Notes: generated from the sequence alone by a model not told the origin. 64,000 nt of DNA from Ignavibacteria bacterium (GCA_013298775.1 JAAFIV010000003.1:1-64000); one strand, 5' to 3'; positions 1 to 8,825 are shown, numbered from the stretch's first letter. A program made the numbers and translations.

Positions 1-193
1 CCCATAACAAGACAAAGAAAAGATGAAAAATTGATGTGATTCTCTTTTCTGCTAAACTACTAAAACTTCCACTGTCAAAGAACAATAAGGTATCTACTCC
101 ACAGCGCGTAACACTCCTGTCTGCGCAAACGACATTTCCACGCCGTTTTCTTCACGGCACAGAATATACAACAATGTTGTTGTAATAGCAAAG

Positions 194-1654
194 CTATTCG
201 TCGTCGTTTGTTTGTGGTTCGATGCCGTATTGTTCTAAGCGGGTTTTGAGCATTGCGCGGGTGATGCCGAGCATTTTTGCTGCCTGTGTTTGGTTGCCGC
301 CCGCAAGCTGCAAGGTTTGTTGCAAAAGGTCGCGCATGACGTTTTCCAAGTTCGCGCCTTGCTGCGAAAGCGAGAGTTGGTGCTGTCCTGGCGGCATTTG
401 CGAATGCTTTTGCGAAGACGAACCAGCAACCCCACCAATACTTGCGCCGCTATTTCCTCCTGCGGAAAACCCAACGCGCAAAAAGCGCAGCGAATCTTTG
501 GTAATCATATCGCCCGACTCCAGAAGCGTGATACGCTCTATCGCGTTGCGCATTTCCCGCACGTTTCCTTTCCATTCGTAGGATTCCAAAATATCAATCG
601 CTTCCTGCGTAAAACCTTGAATCCGCTTGCCAAATTTTTTATTGAATTCATTCAAAAATGCCGTTGCGAGCAAGATAATATCACCCGGACGCTCGCGTAG
701 AGGTGGCATAAACACTGTGCCGACGTTCAAACGGAAGTACAAATCTTCGCGGAATTTTCCTTCTTCAATCATCTTTTCCAAGTTCCGATTTGTTGCCGCA
801 ATCACGCGCACATTCACGGACACTTCCTTCGTTCCGCCCAAGCGATAAAACGTGCGTTCTTGCAGGACGCGCAGCAGTTTTACTTGCATTTCGTAGCTTA
901 GTTCACCGACTTCATCCAGCAAAATCGTGCCGCGATGCGCCATTTCAAAACGTCCTTGTTTTACTTTTTCGGTCGCACCCGTAAACGCGCCTTTTTCGTA
1001 GCCAAAAAGCTCGTTCTCCGCCAATTCACGCGGGATTGCGCCGCAATTCACCGACACAAACGGTCCCGACGCACGTGGCGAGCGTTGATGCACATACCGC
1101 GCCATCAGTTCTTTGCCCGTGCCAGATTCGCCTAAAATCAAAATTGTTGTGTCGTCGGTTTGCGCAAAAATATCAGCGAGATGTTTTACCTGCTTCATGC
1201 TCTCGGAGTCGCCTAAAAGCTCGTTTTGTTCCTCTTCTTGGAGGCGTTCTTGCAGAACATCCATTTGGCGGCGGAGGTCGAAATTGCGCAATGCCCGCGC
1301 AACGGCAGATTCCACCTGATTCGGGTCGAGCGGCTTGACAATAAAGTCTTCCGCGCCAGATTTTATCGCATGGACAGCAATACGCATATCCGACGAACCC
1401 GTCATCACAATCGTCGGGATTTTCAAGCCTCGGTCGTGCAGCATATCAATCGCATCGAAGCACATTTTATCGCCGAGATACGCATCAAGCAGCACCAAAT
1501 CTGGGCGCAAGCGTTCTACATCGGCGAAAGCCTTTGCGTAGTCGGGTTCTTGGAAGAACACAACATTTTCATACTGTTCCACGAGCGTCGCGCAGGCGGT
1601 CTGCACTGCGGGGTCGTCATCAACAATCAAAATGGTATATTTTTGCTTTGCCAT
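194..1654 (-). CDS. Sigma-54-dependent response regulator (NtrC family)
   Basis: A 486-aa cytoplasmic transcription activator of two-component systems. Residues 1-120 form a receiver domain: acidic cluster DDD at 12-14, phospho-acceptor D57 and conserved K107. Residues about 148-380 are the AAA+ sigma-54 interaction domain, with Walker A GESGTGKE (175-182), the sigma-54-contacting GAFTGA loop (222-227) and Walker B DEVGEL (247-252). The C-terminus (about 435-480) is a Fis-type helix-turn-helix (NQTQAAKMLGITRAML). A Ser/Gly/Gln-rich linker at about 400-435 joins the last two. All signature residues are intact, so it should be an active activator. No partner histidine kinase lies next to it, so the signal and the target promoters are unknown. 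The start is the ATG directly before the conserved receiver strand. Confidence 0.96.
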   Translation of the reverse strand: MAKQKYTILIVDDDPAVQTACATLVEQYENVVFFQEPDYAKAFADVERLRPDLVLLDAYLGDKMCFDAIDMLHDRGLKIPTIVMTGSSDMRIAVHAIKSGAEDFIVKPLDPNQVESAVARALRNFDLRRQMDVLQERLQEEEQNELLGDSESMKQVKHLADIFAQTDDTTILILGESGTGKELMARYVHQRSPRASGPFVSVNCGAIPRELAENELFGYEKGAFTGATEKVKQGRFEMAHRGTILLDEVGELSYEMQVKLLRVLQERTFYRLGGTKEVSVNVRVIAATNRNLEKMIEEGKFREDLYFRLNVGTVFMPPLRERPGDIILLATAFLNEFNKKFGKRIQGFTQEAIDILESYEWKGNVREMRNAIERITLLESGDMITKDSLRFLRVGFSAGGNSGASIGGVAGSSSQKHSQMPPGQHQLSLSQQGANLENVMRDLLQQTLQLAGGNQTQAAKMLGITRAMLKTRLEQYGIEPQTNDDE

Positions 1655-1784
1655 AAATGTTGGGTTTGCCGTTCAAGACAGCATCTATGCGGTATTGAGC
1701 ATAGATGCACGTTTCTAAGCCGTTCCTTGAAAAGGATGAAATTTGAGGGGTGAGGGTTGAATTTTCTGTTGTGTAATCTGCACA

Positions 1785-1890
1785 TTTCCCTCACCCCTCG
1801 CTGCGCGAGACCCTCTCCCAGAGGGCGAGGGTGTGTCGAAAAGTAGCTCTGAAGCCCTCTCCCTCTGGGAGAGGGTTGGGGTGAGGGAAA
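1785..1890. repeat. Palindromic repeat family A, copy 1
   Basis: GC-rich inverted repeat whose outer arms are TTTCCCTCACCCC and GGGGTGAGGGAAA. Inside are two smaller hairpins, ACCCTCTCCCAGAGGG and CCCTCTCCCTCTGGGAGAGG. Two further copies lie at 4106-4214 and 25301-25403. It separates the response regulator from the TPR lipoprotein gene. A shorter related unit (family F) abuts it at 1731-1760. Confidence 0.85.
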
Positions 1891-1913
1891 TTGCGTCAAT
1901 GTCGCATTTGGTC

Positions 1914-3974
1914 TTATTTCCTTCGTCGCGCTGGAGCCGTCGTCCCGCCAGTTGATTGCACCAGCGTTGCCGTCGTGCTGGAGGGCGCGAGTGAGCTTGT
2001 TGCGGTGGTCGCATTCAAACGTGCTGCGCGGGTGGAATCTTGCAAACGCCGATACTCCAATGCCGCATCATAGCTGGGACGAACTTCATTTGCAAATTGC
2101 GATTCGGGATATTTTTCGATGAGCAAAGCGTAATAGCGCAGCGCACTATCCAGATTCTTCACATCTCGCTCGTAGAGCCAGCCCTGTGCGTACAAGGCGC
2201 GTGGTGCGTGGCGCGTGTTCGGGTACATCTGCACGACGCTGGCGTATTGCTTCAGTGCGTCGTTGTATTTTTTCAATCCGCGTAGCTGTTCGGCAGATTG
2301 TATGAGTTCAGAGGCTGTATCGCGCACAGCTGCTTGCGTCAAGCCAAGTCGTGTACGGGCTTCTCTGCCTTGTTCGGTTGTGGGATAGCGAAAGGCAATC
2401 ACGTTCAAAAGCGAGTCAATATGCGCTGTTGGGATGTTTTGTTTGATTTGCCCCGCGCTCGGTTTTTGGTTAATGGTCGGCGCAGTACCGCGCTTATCCA
2501 TGCCAAGCGTGGCGGCTTCGGCGAAGAGATACCGTGCGCGATTCGTGTCTTTTTCGGGTGCTGTCCAAACGGCGGCTTGGTAATAAAACAGAGCGGAATC
2601 GGGAATGCCTAAACGGTCGAACACACGCCCTGTGCGAAAAAAGAGCGAAGCCGCTTCCACTCTGGATTGCTGAATATTCGGATGAAAAAACGTTGCCGTA
2701 TCTTCACGCATTTTCGTGAAAAAATGAAACTTGCTATTCGCATCGGGCGAAAGCAATTGCCAATCCGACAAAAACTGAAGATACTTGTGTGCGTAAAAAA
2801 ACGAGGGCATTTGCTCAATTTGTGCTTTTGAAAAAAAGCTCAGTGCGCCCTGAAACTGTCGCTCTTGAAGCAACTGTACTCCGCCTTGATACCGTGCGGC
2901 GGCAAGTGCCTCTGGCGTTTTCAAAGTATCGGCAAGCGTGTACAAACTGTCAATTCCCTCAACTCGACCCGTGATGCGCTTCGAGTTAATAAGCTCGCCG
3001 TAGGCGAATGCACGCCATTCGGTAACGCTGCGATTTGTAATAAGGCGTTCAAAGAGCGGAGCCGCTTTTTCCATACCCGCCGTCCGCGCCTGTGATGATG
3101 CGATGTACAGCTCGGCTTCGTAGCGCGTGAGTGCATCGGGTGAAAACCAAAGGGCTTTGTTCAATTCCGTAATTGCTTCCTGAAATTTTTTCTGCCGATA
3201 ATACAACAAGCCAATTTCCAACTGCCAGCGCGATTGCTGCTGAATGTCGTCAGCCTGAGTAATGGCGCGGCGATAGGGCTTTATGGCATCGTCGGTATTG
3301 CCAAAGTGCAATGCAATTTCTGCTTGTATGCGAAACGCCTCCGAGAGCGCGTCGTAGCGGTGCTGTCCCCACGAAATATCAATCGCTTTCAACAGCGCGT
3401 TTTCTGCTTGCGGGAATTTTGCTTGCAGCAAATACGCCTTCGCCAGAAGCAAGTGCGCATCGGGTGAAAGCACACTGTACGGATAATTATCCATCAATTC
3501 CTGACATTTTACCTGCGCTTGAAACCAGTCGCTTTTGTAAAAATACGCTTTTGCCATGAGAAAGAGCGTGGCATCAATGAAGTCCGATTCGGCGTGGCGC
3601 GTGAGTATTTTCGAGCCTTTGTACAAAATCGAATCCACACCGAGCAGCACGGGCGCGAGCTTTTCTTTGGAAATCACCAGCGATTGCACAAACTTCGGTG
3701 CTTGGCTCGCATCGGGCGCATCATCAGGCAGTGTGCGCTCTTCGATGATGATAATTCGCGGCTTCACACGCTGTTTTTCATCGAAGTAAAAGAACTCATC
3801 TTCCGTCGCAACCATGAGGCGATTGGCGTTGTAGTACGTGTTGAAGTAAGCAAGCGAGTTTTTTACTGGCTTTGGCACCGTTTTGCACGAAACCACAAGG
3901 ACAAGCGCGAGAGCGCAGAAAATCAGACTTTTCAAGACTTTTTCCATCTTTTTTTGCAACAAACGTTTTTTCAT
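1914..3974 (-). CDS. TPR-repeat lipoprotein, PorW/SprE-like (putative T9SS component)
   Basis: A 686-aa protein with a lipoprotein signal peptide: hydrophobic stretch 15-29, lipobox VVSC, lipidated C30. It is followed by repeated helical TPR-like units over most of its length (for example AKAYFYKSDWFQAQ, AKAYLLQAKFPQAENALLKA, IGLLYYRQKKFQEAITELNKA, and later ALKQYASVVQMYPNTRHAPRA). The segment just after the lipobox (NSLAYFNTYYNANRLM) resembles the opening of PorW/SprE lipoproteins, which belong to the type IX secretion machinery. That assignment is an inference from architecture and this short resemblance. Genuine T9SS cargo further along the window makes it plausible. An internal ATG ten codons in (3947) would give a more typical signal peptide and may be the true start. 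Confidence 0.6.
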   Translation of the reverse strand: MKKRLLQKKMEKVLKSLIFCALALVLVVSCKTVPKPVKNSLAYFNTYYNANRLMVATEDEFFYFDEKQRVKPRIIIIEERTLPDDAPDASQAPKFVQSLVISKEKLAPVLLGVDSILYKGSKILTRHAESDFIDATLFLMAKAYFYKSDWFQAQVKCQELMDNYPYSVLSPDAHLLLAKAYLLQAKFPQAENALLKAIDISWGQHRYDALSEAFRIQAEIALHFGNTDDAIKPYRRAITQADDIQQQSRWQLEIGLLYYRQKKFQEAITELNKALWFSPDALTRYEAELYIASSQARTAGMEKAAPLFERLITNRSVTEWRAFAYGELINSKRITGRVEGIDSLYTLADTLKTPEALAAARYQGGVQLLQERQFQGALSFFSKAQIEQMPSFFYAHKYLQFLSDWQLLSPDANSKFHFFTKMREDTATFFHPNIQQSRVEAASLFFRTGRVFDRLGIPDSALFYYQAAVWTAPEKDTNRARYLFAEAATLGMDKRGTAPTINQKPSAGQIKQNIPTAHIDSLLNVIAFRYPTTEQGREARTRLGLTQAAVRDTASELIQSAEQLRGLKKYNDALKQYASVVQMYPNTRHAPRALYAQGWLYERDVKNLDSALRYYALLIEKYPESQFANEVRPSYDAALEYRRLQDSTRAARLNATTATSSLAPSSTTATLVQSTGGTTAPARRRK

Positions 3975-4447
3975 AACAACAAAGCAAATGAAACAAAGGA
4001 AAACGCCACAGCGTTCAGCAATGACGAGCTTTCACGGGGATTCAGGAAATATGTTGGATGAGTAGCGTTGTGGCAAATAGTGTTGTGGAATGAAGATGGA
4101 AGTTTGCCCTCACCCCTCGCCCGAAGCGGGGCGAGACCCTCTCCCAGAGGGCGAGGGTGTGTTGGAGCTAGTCTTAAAAGCCCTCTCCCTTTGGGAGAGG
4201 GTTGGGTGAGGGGCTTTTCACCAAAGTCTGTTTTTTTGCTCCAACCCCAAATATAGCGCAAAAGTTTGGAATTATGACACGAAATGCAGACCAACTGGGA
4301 AAAAAGCGTCGCTTCTGTAAAAAAATTTGCACAAACCGCTTTGCTACACTAACTTTCCGCCTCGTAGAATTTTCTCGAAATTCCTCCCAAATTTTTGTAC
4401 ATTCTCCCACGATTTTTCCGTCATTTCTCCATTTTTATCCAAACCAA
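3975..4447. other. Intergenic region between divergent genes
   Basis: This 473-bp stretch separates the minus-strand TPR lipoprotein gene from the plus-strand DUF3467 gene. It contains repeat copy A2 (4106-4214) and otherwise AT-rich DNA that must hold the two divergent promoters. I see no convincing promoter motif and no coding capacity apart from frames running through the palindrome. Confidence 0.6.
4106..4214. repeat. Palindromic repeat family A, copy 2
   Basis: Same organisation as the copy at 1785-1890: outer arms CCCTCACCCCTCG and GGGTGAGGGG, with inner hairpins built on CCCTCTCCC/GGGAGAGGG. The left half carries an extra small stem, CTCGCCCGAAGCGGGGCGAG. Confidence 0.85.
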
Positions 4448-4783
4448 ATGAACGACTTGAACCAAGCTCAACAGCCGATGAACATTAACATTGAACTCGG
4501 TGAAAAAGAAGCAGAGGGCATTTATTCTAATCTTGCAATTATTTCCCATTCTCCAGCAGAATTTGTCGTCGATTTTACCCGCCTTTTGCCCGGAGTCCCG
4601 AAAGCACGTGTTCATGCGCGTATCGTGATGACACCGCAACACTCCAAGCTCCTCCTCCACGCGCTGCACGACAACATCACCCGCTACGAAGCGCAGTATG
4701 GAGAAATCAACATTGACGGACAACTTATGCCGCAAGCAGGTAGTTTCCCCGTGAGCGGCAACTCTGGAGCGCAATTTCACTAA
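4448..4783 (+). CDS. DUF3467 family protein
   Basis: A small cytoplasmic protein of 111 aa matching the DUF3467 pattern in Bacteroidota: GIYSNLAIISHSPAEFVVDF, then a core ending in RIVMTPQHSKLLLHALHDNI and a hydrophilic tail. The family's function is unknown. The ATG at 4448 is chosen because the open frame upstream runs through repeat A2 and has no family resemblance. A second ATG 13 codons in (before NINIELGEKEA) is possible. The next gene downstream is the GH57 enzyme, 167 bp away across a family F repeat. Confidence 0.85.
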   Translation: MNDLNQAQQPMNINIELGEKEAEGIYSNLAIISHSPAEFVVDFTRLLPGVPKARVHARIVMTPQHSKLLLHALHDNITRYEAQYGEINIDGQLMPQAGSFPVSGNSGAQFH

Positions 4784-4788
4784 ATTCA

Positions 4789-4912
4789 AGGATGAAGTAT
4801 GAGGGCTGAGGGATGAAAATGCGAAGACTTGAAAGTCTCACAATAGCAGCCTTCAGCCCTCGTACTTCATCCTTTCTTCATCCCTCATCCCTCAGATTTC
4901 ATCCTTTGCCTT
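4789..4912. repeat. Palindromic repeat family F (GH57 upstream copy)
   Basis: An inverted repeat formed by AAGGATGAAGTATGAGGGCT (from 4789) and its complement near 4853-4883, followed by a further direct half-copy, CCCTCATCCCTCAGATTTCA, ending near 4909. Related units lie at 1731-1760 (reverse), 7589-7620 and 8784-8818. It ends about 30 bp before the ribosome-binding site of the GH57 gene. Confidence 0.7.
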
Positions 4913-4950
4913 TAATTTTTGTTTTTATTTTTTGTTTCAGGAGATACATT

Positions 4951-6858
4951 GTGCATAACGGAAATGTTGTTTTGACCTTGCATACACACTTGCCGTGGGT
5001 GTTGCATCATGGTGCGTGGCCCCACGGCTCAGACTGGCTTTGCGAGGCGGTTGCGGAGTGCTACATTCCGCTTTTGAACGTACTGAACGAATTGCGCGAG
5101 GAAGGTTCAACGTCGAAAATTACGTTTGATATTTCGCCCGTTTTGTGCGAGCAAATGGAGCATCCCGATTTTGAAGCGGTGTTTGTGAAATACTGCGAAG
5201 ATAAAATTTTGGGTGCGCAGGCAGATTACAATGAGTTCATCCACAGCGAGCATGAGGGCTACATGGCTCCGATGGCGAAGTTTTGGGAATCGTGGTACGC
5301 AACGCGCCGCGAGGAGTATTTGCACAAATACAACAAGTCCGTTATTAGCGGCTTCAAGGCATTGCAAGATGCTGGCATGATTGAAGTAATGACGTGCGGC
5401 GCGACGCACGGCTACTTCGCGCTTTTGGGCATGGACAAAAGTATTCGTATGCAAATGAAAGTTGCGAAAGAAAACTATATCAAGTATTTCGGTCGCGCAC
5501 CGCGTGGGACGTGGCTTCCAGAGTGTGCATACCGTCCGGGCTTCGACTGGCGCACCTACTTGGAAACGCCGCTTCACCAAACGCCGACCTATCGCTATGG
5601 CGTGGAAAATTATGTGAAAGAGCAAGGCATTGACTACTTCGTGGTGGACGAGCATTTGAACAAAGGCGCGAAGCCGCTTGGTGTCTTGATTGACACGGAT
5701 AACGGGCAACGCATGATTTCAGCCTATTCCGCCGAATATACGCATTTCCCTTGGAACTTCGATAAAACCCCGCTTAGTCTCTACAATGTGAGTTCGCACG
5801 GCGATATTCACAATCAAAAAACGGCAGTGGCGTTTCCGCGTCATCAAAACATTGCAATGCAGGTCTGGAGCGCGGAAGCGGGCTATCCGGGCGAACCCGA
5901 TTACATGGATTTCCACAAAAAGAAAATGCCATCAGGGCTTCGCTACTGGCGCGTAACCGATACAAAAGCCGATATGCAATACAAACAACCCTACAATCCC
6001 GATTGGATTTTAGGGAAAATTGGCAATCAAGTTCATCACTTTGTTTACTGCATTGAGGGTGCGCTGGGGCATTACAAATATCAAACGGGCAAAGAAGGCA
6101 CACTCTGTCTGCCCTTTGATACCGAGCTTTTCGGACACTGGTGGTTCGAGGGACCGCTCTTTATCAAGGCTCTCTTGAAAGGCTTGCACCACTCGCCCTA
6201 CGTGAACGCGGTAACGGCATCGGAGCAGCTCGACCACATTAAGCCGCACGAGGTGGTATCTATGCCCGAAGGCTCATGGGGTGAAAACGGTCATCACACC
6301 GTCTGGATGAACGACGGCACAAAATGGACATGGGTAATGCTCTACGAGGCAGAAGAACGCTTCGACCGCCTCATGGCAGCGCATTCGCCCTACGAAATGG
6401 ACGAGACAATGCGCCGCATTTGTACCCAAGCCATGCGTGAGTTGCTCTTGTTGCAGTCATCGGATTGGCAATTCCTCATCACAACGTGGTCGGCACGGGA
6501 TTACGCAGAAATGCGCTTTACCTACCACTACGGCGATTGCAAGCGGTTCTGCGAACTCGCGGAAACCTACGCCGCAACGAAAAAAATCTCCAAAGAAGAC
6601 GACGAATACTTGGAGCAAGCAGAAGAACGCAACAGCATTTTCCCCGAACTCCGCTTAGAATGGTGGAACGACCCGCTTGCACCGCACGTGGACTACGTTC
6701 CCAGCGCGAAACCCAAGAAAAAAGCCACCGCTAAAGCCGCAAGCGCGAAAACGGTGAGCGAAGATTCTGTGTCGGTTTCGGAGAAGGCACCGAAAAAAGC
6801 GGCAAGTAAGGCTGCGCCGAAAGCTGCACCAGCGAAGAAAACTAGTGCGAAAAAGTAA
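4951..6858 (+). CDS. Glycoside hydrolase family 57 protein, probable 1,4-alpha-glucan branching enzyme
   Basis: A 635-aa cytoplasmic GH57 enzyme that probably introduces alpha-1,6 branches into glycogen-like glucan. It has the GH57 opening motif HTHLP (11-15), the nucleophile region TWLPECAY with E191, and the acid/base region PFDTELFGHWWFEG with D390. A DUF1957-like C-terminal domain follows. I chose the GTG at 4951 because AGGAG (4939-4943) lies 7 nt upstream; the longer frame from 4813 only reads through repeat F. The last 55 or so residues are an unusual Lys/Ala/Pro tail (for example KPKKKATAKAASAK) resembling histone-H1-like linkers. It is not part of the catalytic fold and may bind nucleic acid or polyanions. 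No other glycogen genes are adjacent, so amylase or glucanotransferase activity cannot be excluded. Confidence 0.88.
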   Translation: MHNGNVVLTLHTHLPWVLHHGAWPHGSDWLCEAVAECYIPLLNVLNELREEGSTSKITFDISPVLCEQMEHPDFEAVFVKYCEDKILGAQADYNEFIHSEHEGYMAPMAKFWESWYATRREEYLHKYNKSVISGFKALQDAGMIEVMTCGATHGYFALLGMDKSIRMQMKVAKENYIKYFGRAPRGTWLPECAYRPGFDWRTYLETPLHQTPTYRYGVENYVKEQGIDYFVVDEHLNKGAKPLGVLIDTDNGQRMISAYSAEYTHFPWNFDKTPLSLYNVSSHGDIHNQKTAVAFPRHQNIAMQVWSAEAGYPGEPDYMDFHKKKMPSGLRYWRVTDTKADMQYKQPYNPDWILGKIGNQVHHFVYCIEGALGHYKYQTGKEGTLCLPFDTELFGHWWFEGPLFIKALLKGLHHSPYVNAVTASEQLDHIKPHEVVSMPEGSWGENGHHTVWMNDGTKWTWVMLYEAEERFDRLMAAHSPYEMDETMRRICTQAMRELLLLQSSDWQFLITTWSARDYAEMRFTYHYGDCKRFCELAETYAATKKISKEDDEYLEQAEERNSIFPELRLEWWNDPLAPHVDYVPSAKPKKKATAKAASAKTVSEDSVSVSEKAPKKAASKAAPKAAPAKKTSAKK

Positions 6859-6907
6859 TGGTAGAATTGACGATAAAATCTTTTTAACGAAGGTTTAATC
6901 AGGCTTC

Positions 6908-6985
6908 AGTGGCACAGACATTCTTGTCTGTGTTTCCTGCCTACATCCTTCACCAACTCTCACAGACAAGAATGTCTGTGCCACT
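6908..6985. repeat. Palindromic repeat family B, copy 1
   Basis: Arms AGTGGCACAGACATTCTTGT and ACAAGAATGTCTGTGCCACT are nearly perfect complements about 25 nt long around a 28-nt loop. Each arm also contains the small palindrome ACAGACATTCTTGTCTGT. Other copies: 8950-9029 and 40755-40820; variants at 38907-38970 and 63367-63437. Confidence 0.9.
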
Positions 6986-7035
6986 ATGAAAAGATTTTGT
7001 CATGCGCTCCCAAAGAGTTGAAAACAATCCAAGCC

Positions 7036-7075
7036 ACAGACAGAAGTATCTCGCTGAGAGACGCTTCTGTCTGTG
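7036..7075. repeat. Diverged family B palindrome
   Basis: CACAGACAGAAG (7036-7047) pairs exactly with CTTCTGTCTGTG (7064-7075) around a 16-nt loop. It shares the CACAGACA core with family B. It could also act as a terminator-like hairpin; a short T-run (GTTTTT) follows. Confidence 0.65.
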
Positions 7076-7171
7076 CTGTTTTTAGGCGGTAATTTTGTAA
7101 ATTTGCGTCTCAGTGTTTTCCGACACGCTTCCCCACATCTCGCATTCACCGAATTTTTGAAGTATTGAACT

Positions 7172-7549
7172 ATGTCAAACCTCGCAATATTACCCGAAAA
7201 TATGTTGCCCAAACCCTTGTTTCTGTGCGATGTTCAGGCAATCGCACCCGCGACCTTTACAAGTGCCGTTGCCATGCCGGGCGTGTACGATTCGCCCGAA
7301 CTTGAAGATGACGTAATGACGCAACTCACCAGCCGCGTGATTCTTTTCAACGACGAATGGCATACGTTTGAGGAAGTCATTGAGCAAATTATCAAAGCGA
7401 CGGGCTGCGCCTACGACAAAGCAGAAACGCTCACGCTCGAAGTCCACAACGCTGGTAAGGCGATGGTTTATGACGGCGATTTTGTTGAATGTTTGAAAGT
7501 AAGCAGTGTGTTGGAGGAAATCAAGCTGCGCACACAAATTGAGTGCTAA
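7172..7549 (+). CDS. clpS: ATP-dependent Clp protease adaptor ClpS
   Basis: A 125-aa cytoplasmic adaptor that delivers N-degron substrates to ClpA-type unfoldases. The core from about residue 50 reads SRVILFNDEWHTFEEV, then KAETLTLEVHNAGKAMVYDG and a C-terminal helix ending VSSVLEEIKLRTQIE, matching the ClpS fold with its ND.HT motif and the xVHxxGKA segment. The N-terminal 45 residues are poorly conserved, as is usual in the family. No clpA/clpC gene is nearby. It is followed 72 bp downstream by the FtsW-like gene across a family F half repeat. Confidence 0.9.
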   Translation: MSNLAILPENMLPKPLFLCDVQAIAPATFTSAVAMPGVYDSPELEDDVMTQLTSRVILFNDEWHTFEEVIEQIIKATGCAYDKAETLTLEVHNAGKAMVYDGDFVECLKVSSVLEEIKLRTQIEC

Positions 7550-7588
7550 ACGCCTGTAAACGTGTCTAAAGGCGGCACACAAACCATT

Positions 7589-7620
7589 CAGCCCTCATCC
7601 CTCAAATTTCATCCTTTCCA
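7589..7620. repeat. Family F half-repeat
   Basis: The sequence CAGCCCTCATCCCTCAAATT followed by TCATCCTTTC matches the unit seen at 4853-4909 and, reversed, at 1731-1760. It ends 2 bp before the FtsW start codon and fills most of the clpS-ftsW gap. Confidence 0.65.
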
Positions 7621-7621
7621 T

Positions 7622-8779
7622 ATGCCTTCTGCCGCACAAACATTCGTCGCAACGCTGAAGCACACTGCTTTGAAGCGGACGCACATAGACTGGCTCTTGT
7701 TTTTATCGGTTTCTGCGCTGATGCTCTTCAGTGTGGCGTTTGTCTATAGCGCGAGTGCGTATTTTGCGGATATAAAATTTGGTTCGCCCGAACGCCTCTT
7801 CACGCGGCATCTGCTCAATGTTCTGCTTTCCTTTTGCGTGATTATCGTCTTTGCGAAAATTGATTACCATTGGCTACAAAAACACAGCAAAACGTTGATG
7901 ATTTTCGCACTCGTCTGTCTAGCGTTTGTGCTGGTTGCGGGGACGACGATTAAAGGCGCGAAGCGGTGGCTGGGCTACGGACCGCTCAGTTTTCAGCCGT
8001 CGGAATTAGCAAAGTTCGCGCTCGTGCTGCATTTGTCGCGGATGCTGACGGAGAAAAACGCCTACATCAAAGACTTTCAACGCGCTTTCCTGCCGATGAT
8101 GTTCTGGATTCTGATTGTTGCGGCACTTATCGCCAAGCAGCCGAATTTCTCTACTGCCGCCGTTGTTTTTCTTTCGGGAATTATCCTCGTGTTTATCGGC
8201 AATGCGCACGTGGGGTATCTGCTCTCCATGTTCGCGGCAGGTATCATCGGAGGTGGCGCGTACGCGATTTCTGCACCGTATCGCATGAAGCGTCTGGAAT
8301 TATTCTGGGAGCAGCTTTCTTCGATTATCCACGTGGAATCTATTTCGCCCAAAAATTACCAGTTGTATCAAGCAATTCTCGCCTTTGGAAATGGCGGCGT
8401 GTTTGGTCTGGGACCTGGGCAAAGTCGGCAACGGGACTGGTTTTTGCCTGAATCCTACGGCGATTTTATTTTCTCCATTATTGGCGAAGAGTACGGTTTT
8501 ATCGGCGTTCTGGCAATTATTTTCGCCTTTGCAATTATCTTATGGCGTGGCTACATCACCGCTCGCACTGCGCCGGATGATTTCGGACGATTCCTTGCAG
8601 GCGGTATCACGACAGTTTTCGCGCTCTACGCGCTTATCAGTATGGGCGTAACGACAGGGCTTTTACCAACAACAGGTTTGCCGCTTCCCTTTATTTCCTA
8701 CGGTGGCACAGCGATTCTCTTTTCGGCTGCCGCGCTTGGTGTGCTGCTGAATATCTCTTCGCAAGCGACGAAGCCGTAA
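7622..8779 (+). CDS. FtsW/RodA/SpoVE (SEDS) family peptidoglycan polymerase
   Basis: A 385-aa polytopic inner-membrane protein of the SEDS family, which polymerises lipid II glycan strands for division (FtsW) or elongation (RodA). Visible signatures are WLGYGPLSFQPSELAKFALV, GNGGVFGLGPGQSRQ and the C-terminal TTGLPLPFISYGG, which resembles FtsW (PFISYGG) more than RodA (PL.SYGG). About ten hydrophobic segments can be counted. The ATG at 7622 is preferred over an upstream in-frame start at 7562, which would translate the family F repeat (SSLKFHPF). The gene stands outside any visible mur/fts cluster, so the division-versus-elongation role is open. Confidence 0.9.
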   Translation: MPSAAQTFVATLKHTALKRTHIDWLLFLSVSALMLFSVAFVYSASAYFADIKFGSPERLFTRHLLNVLLSFCVIIVFAKIDYHWLQKHSKTLMIFALVCLAFVLVAGTTIKGAKRWLGYGPLSFQPSELAKFALVLHLSRMLTEKNAYIKDFQRAFLPMMFWILIVAALIAKQPNFSTAAVVFLSGIILVFIGNAHVGYLLSMFAAGIIGGGAYAISAPYRMKRLELFWEQLSSIIHVESISPKNYQLYQAILAFGNGGVFGLGPGQSRQRDWFLPESYGDFIFSIIGEEYGFIGVLAIIFAFAIILWRGYITARTAPDDFGRFLAGGITTVFALYALISMGVTTGLLPTTGLPLPFISYGGTAILFSAAALGVLLNISSQATKP

Positions 8780-8825
8780 GCAAAGGATGAGGTCTGAAAT
8801 ATGAAGGCTGAAAATCTCGCTCTTC

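Larger units (their letters stand above)
6859..7171. other. Intergenic region with two palindromes
   Basis: This 313-bp gap before clpS holds palindrome B1 (6908-6985) and the related but diverged palindrome B6 (7036-7075). Downstream of these are two overlapping TAnnTTTG-like boxes (TAATTTTG at 7090 and TAAATTTG at 7098) that could be the minus-7 element for clpS. No good TTG element is seen at the right distance. There is no coding capacity. Confidence 0.55.

Noticed and set aside
1-193. Any gene or RNA in the first 193 bases
   Set aside because: No coding frame, tRNA-like fold or clear terminator seen; only a small ACAACA/TGTTGT palindrome near 168-184.
1627-2014. Minus-strand frames around 1.6-2.0 kb, and similar ones near 4.0-4.4 kb
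   Set aside because: They run through repeat A and read the PTLSQRERA/PLPKGEG type peptides that such palindromes always encode.
4813-4950. N-terminal extension of the GH57 gene from an upstream ATG
   Set aside because: It translates repeat F, and AGGAG 7 nt before GTG 4951 fixes the start there.
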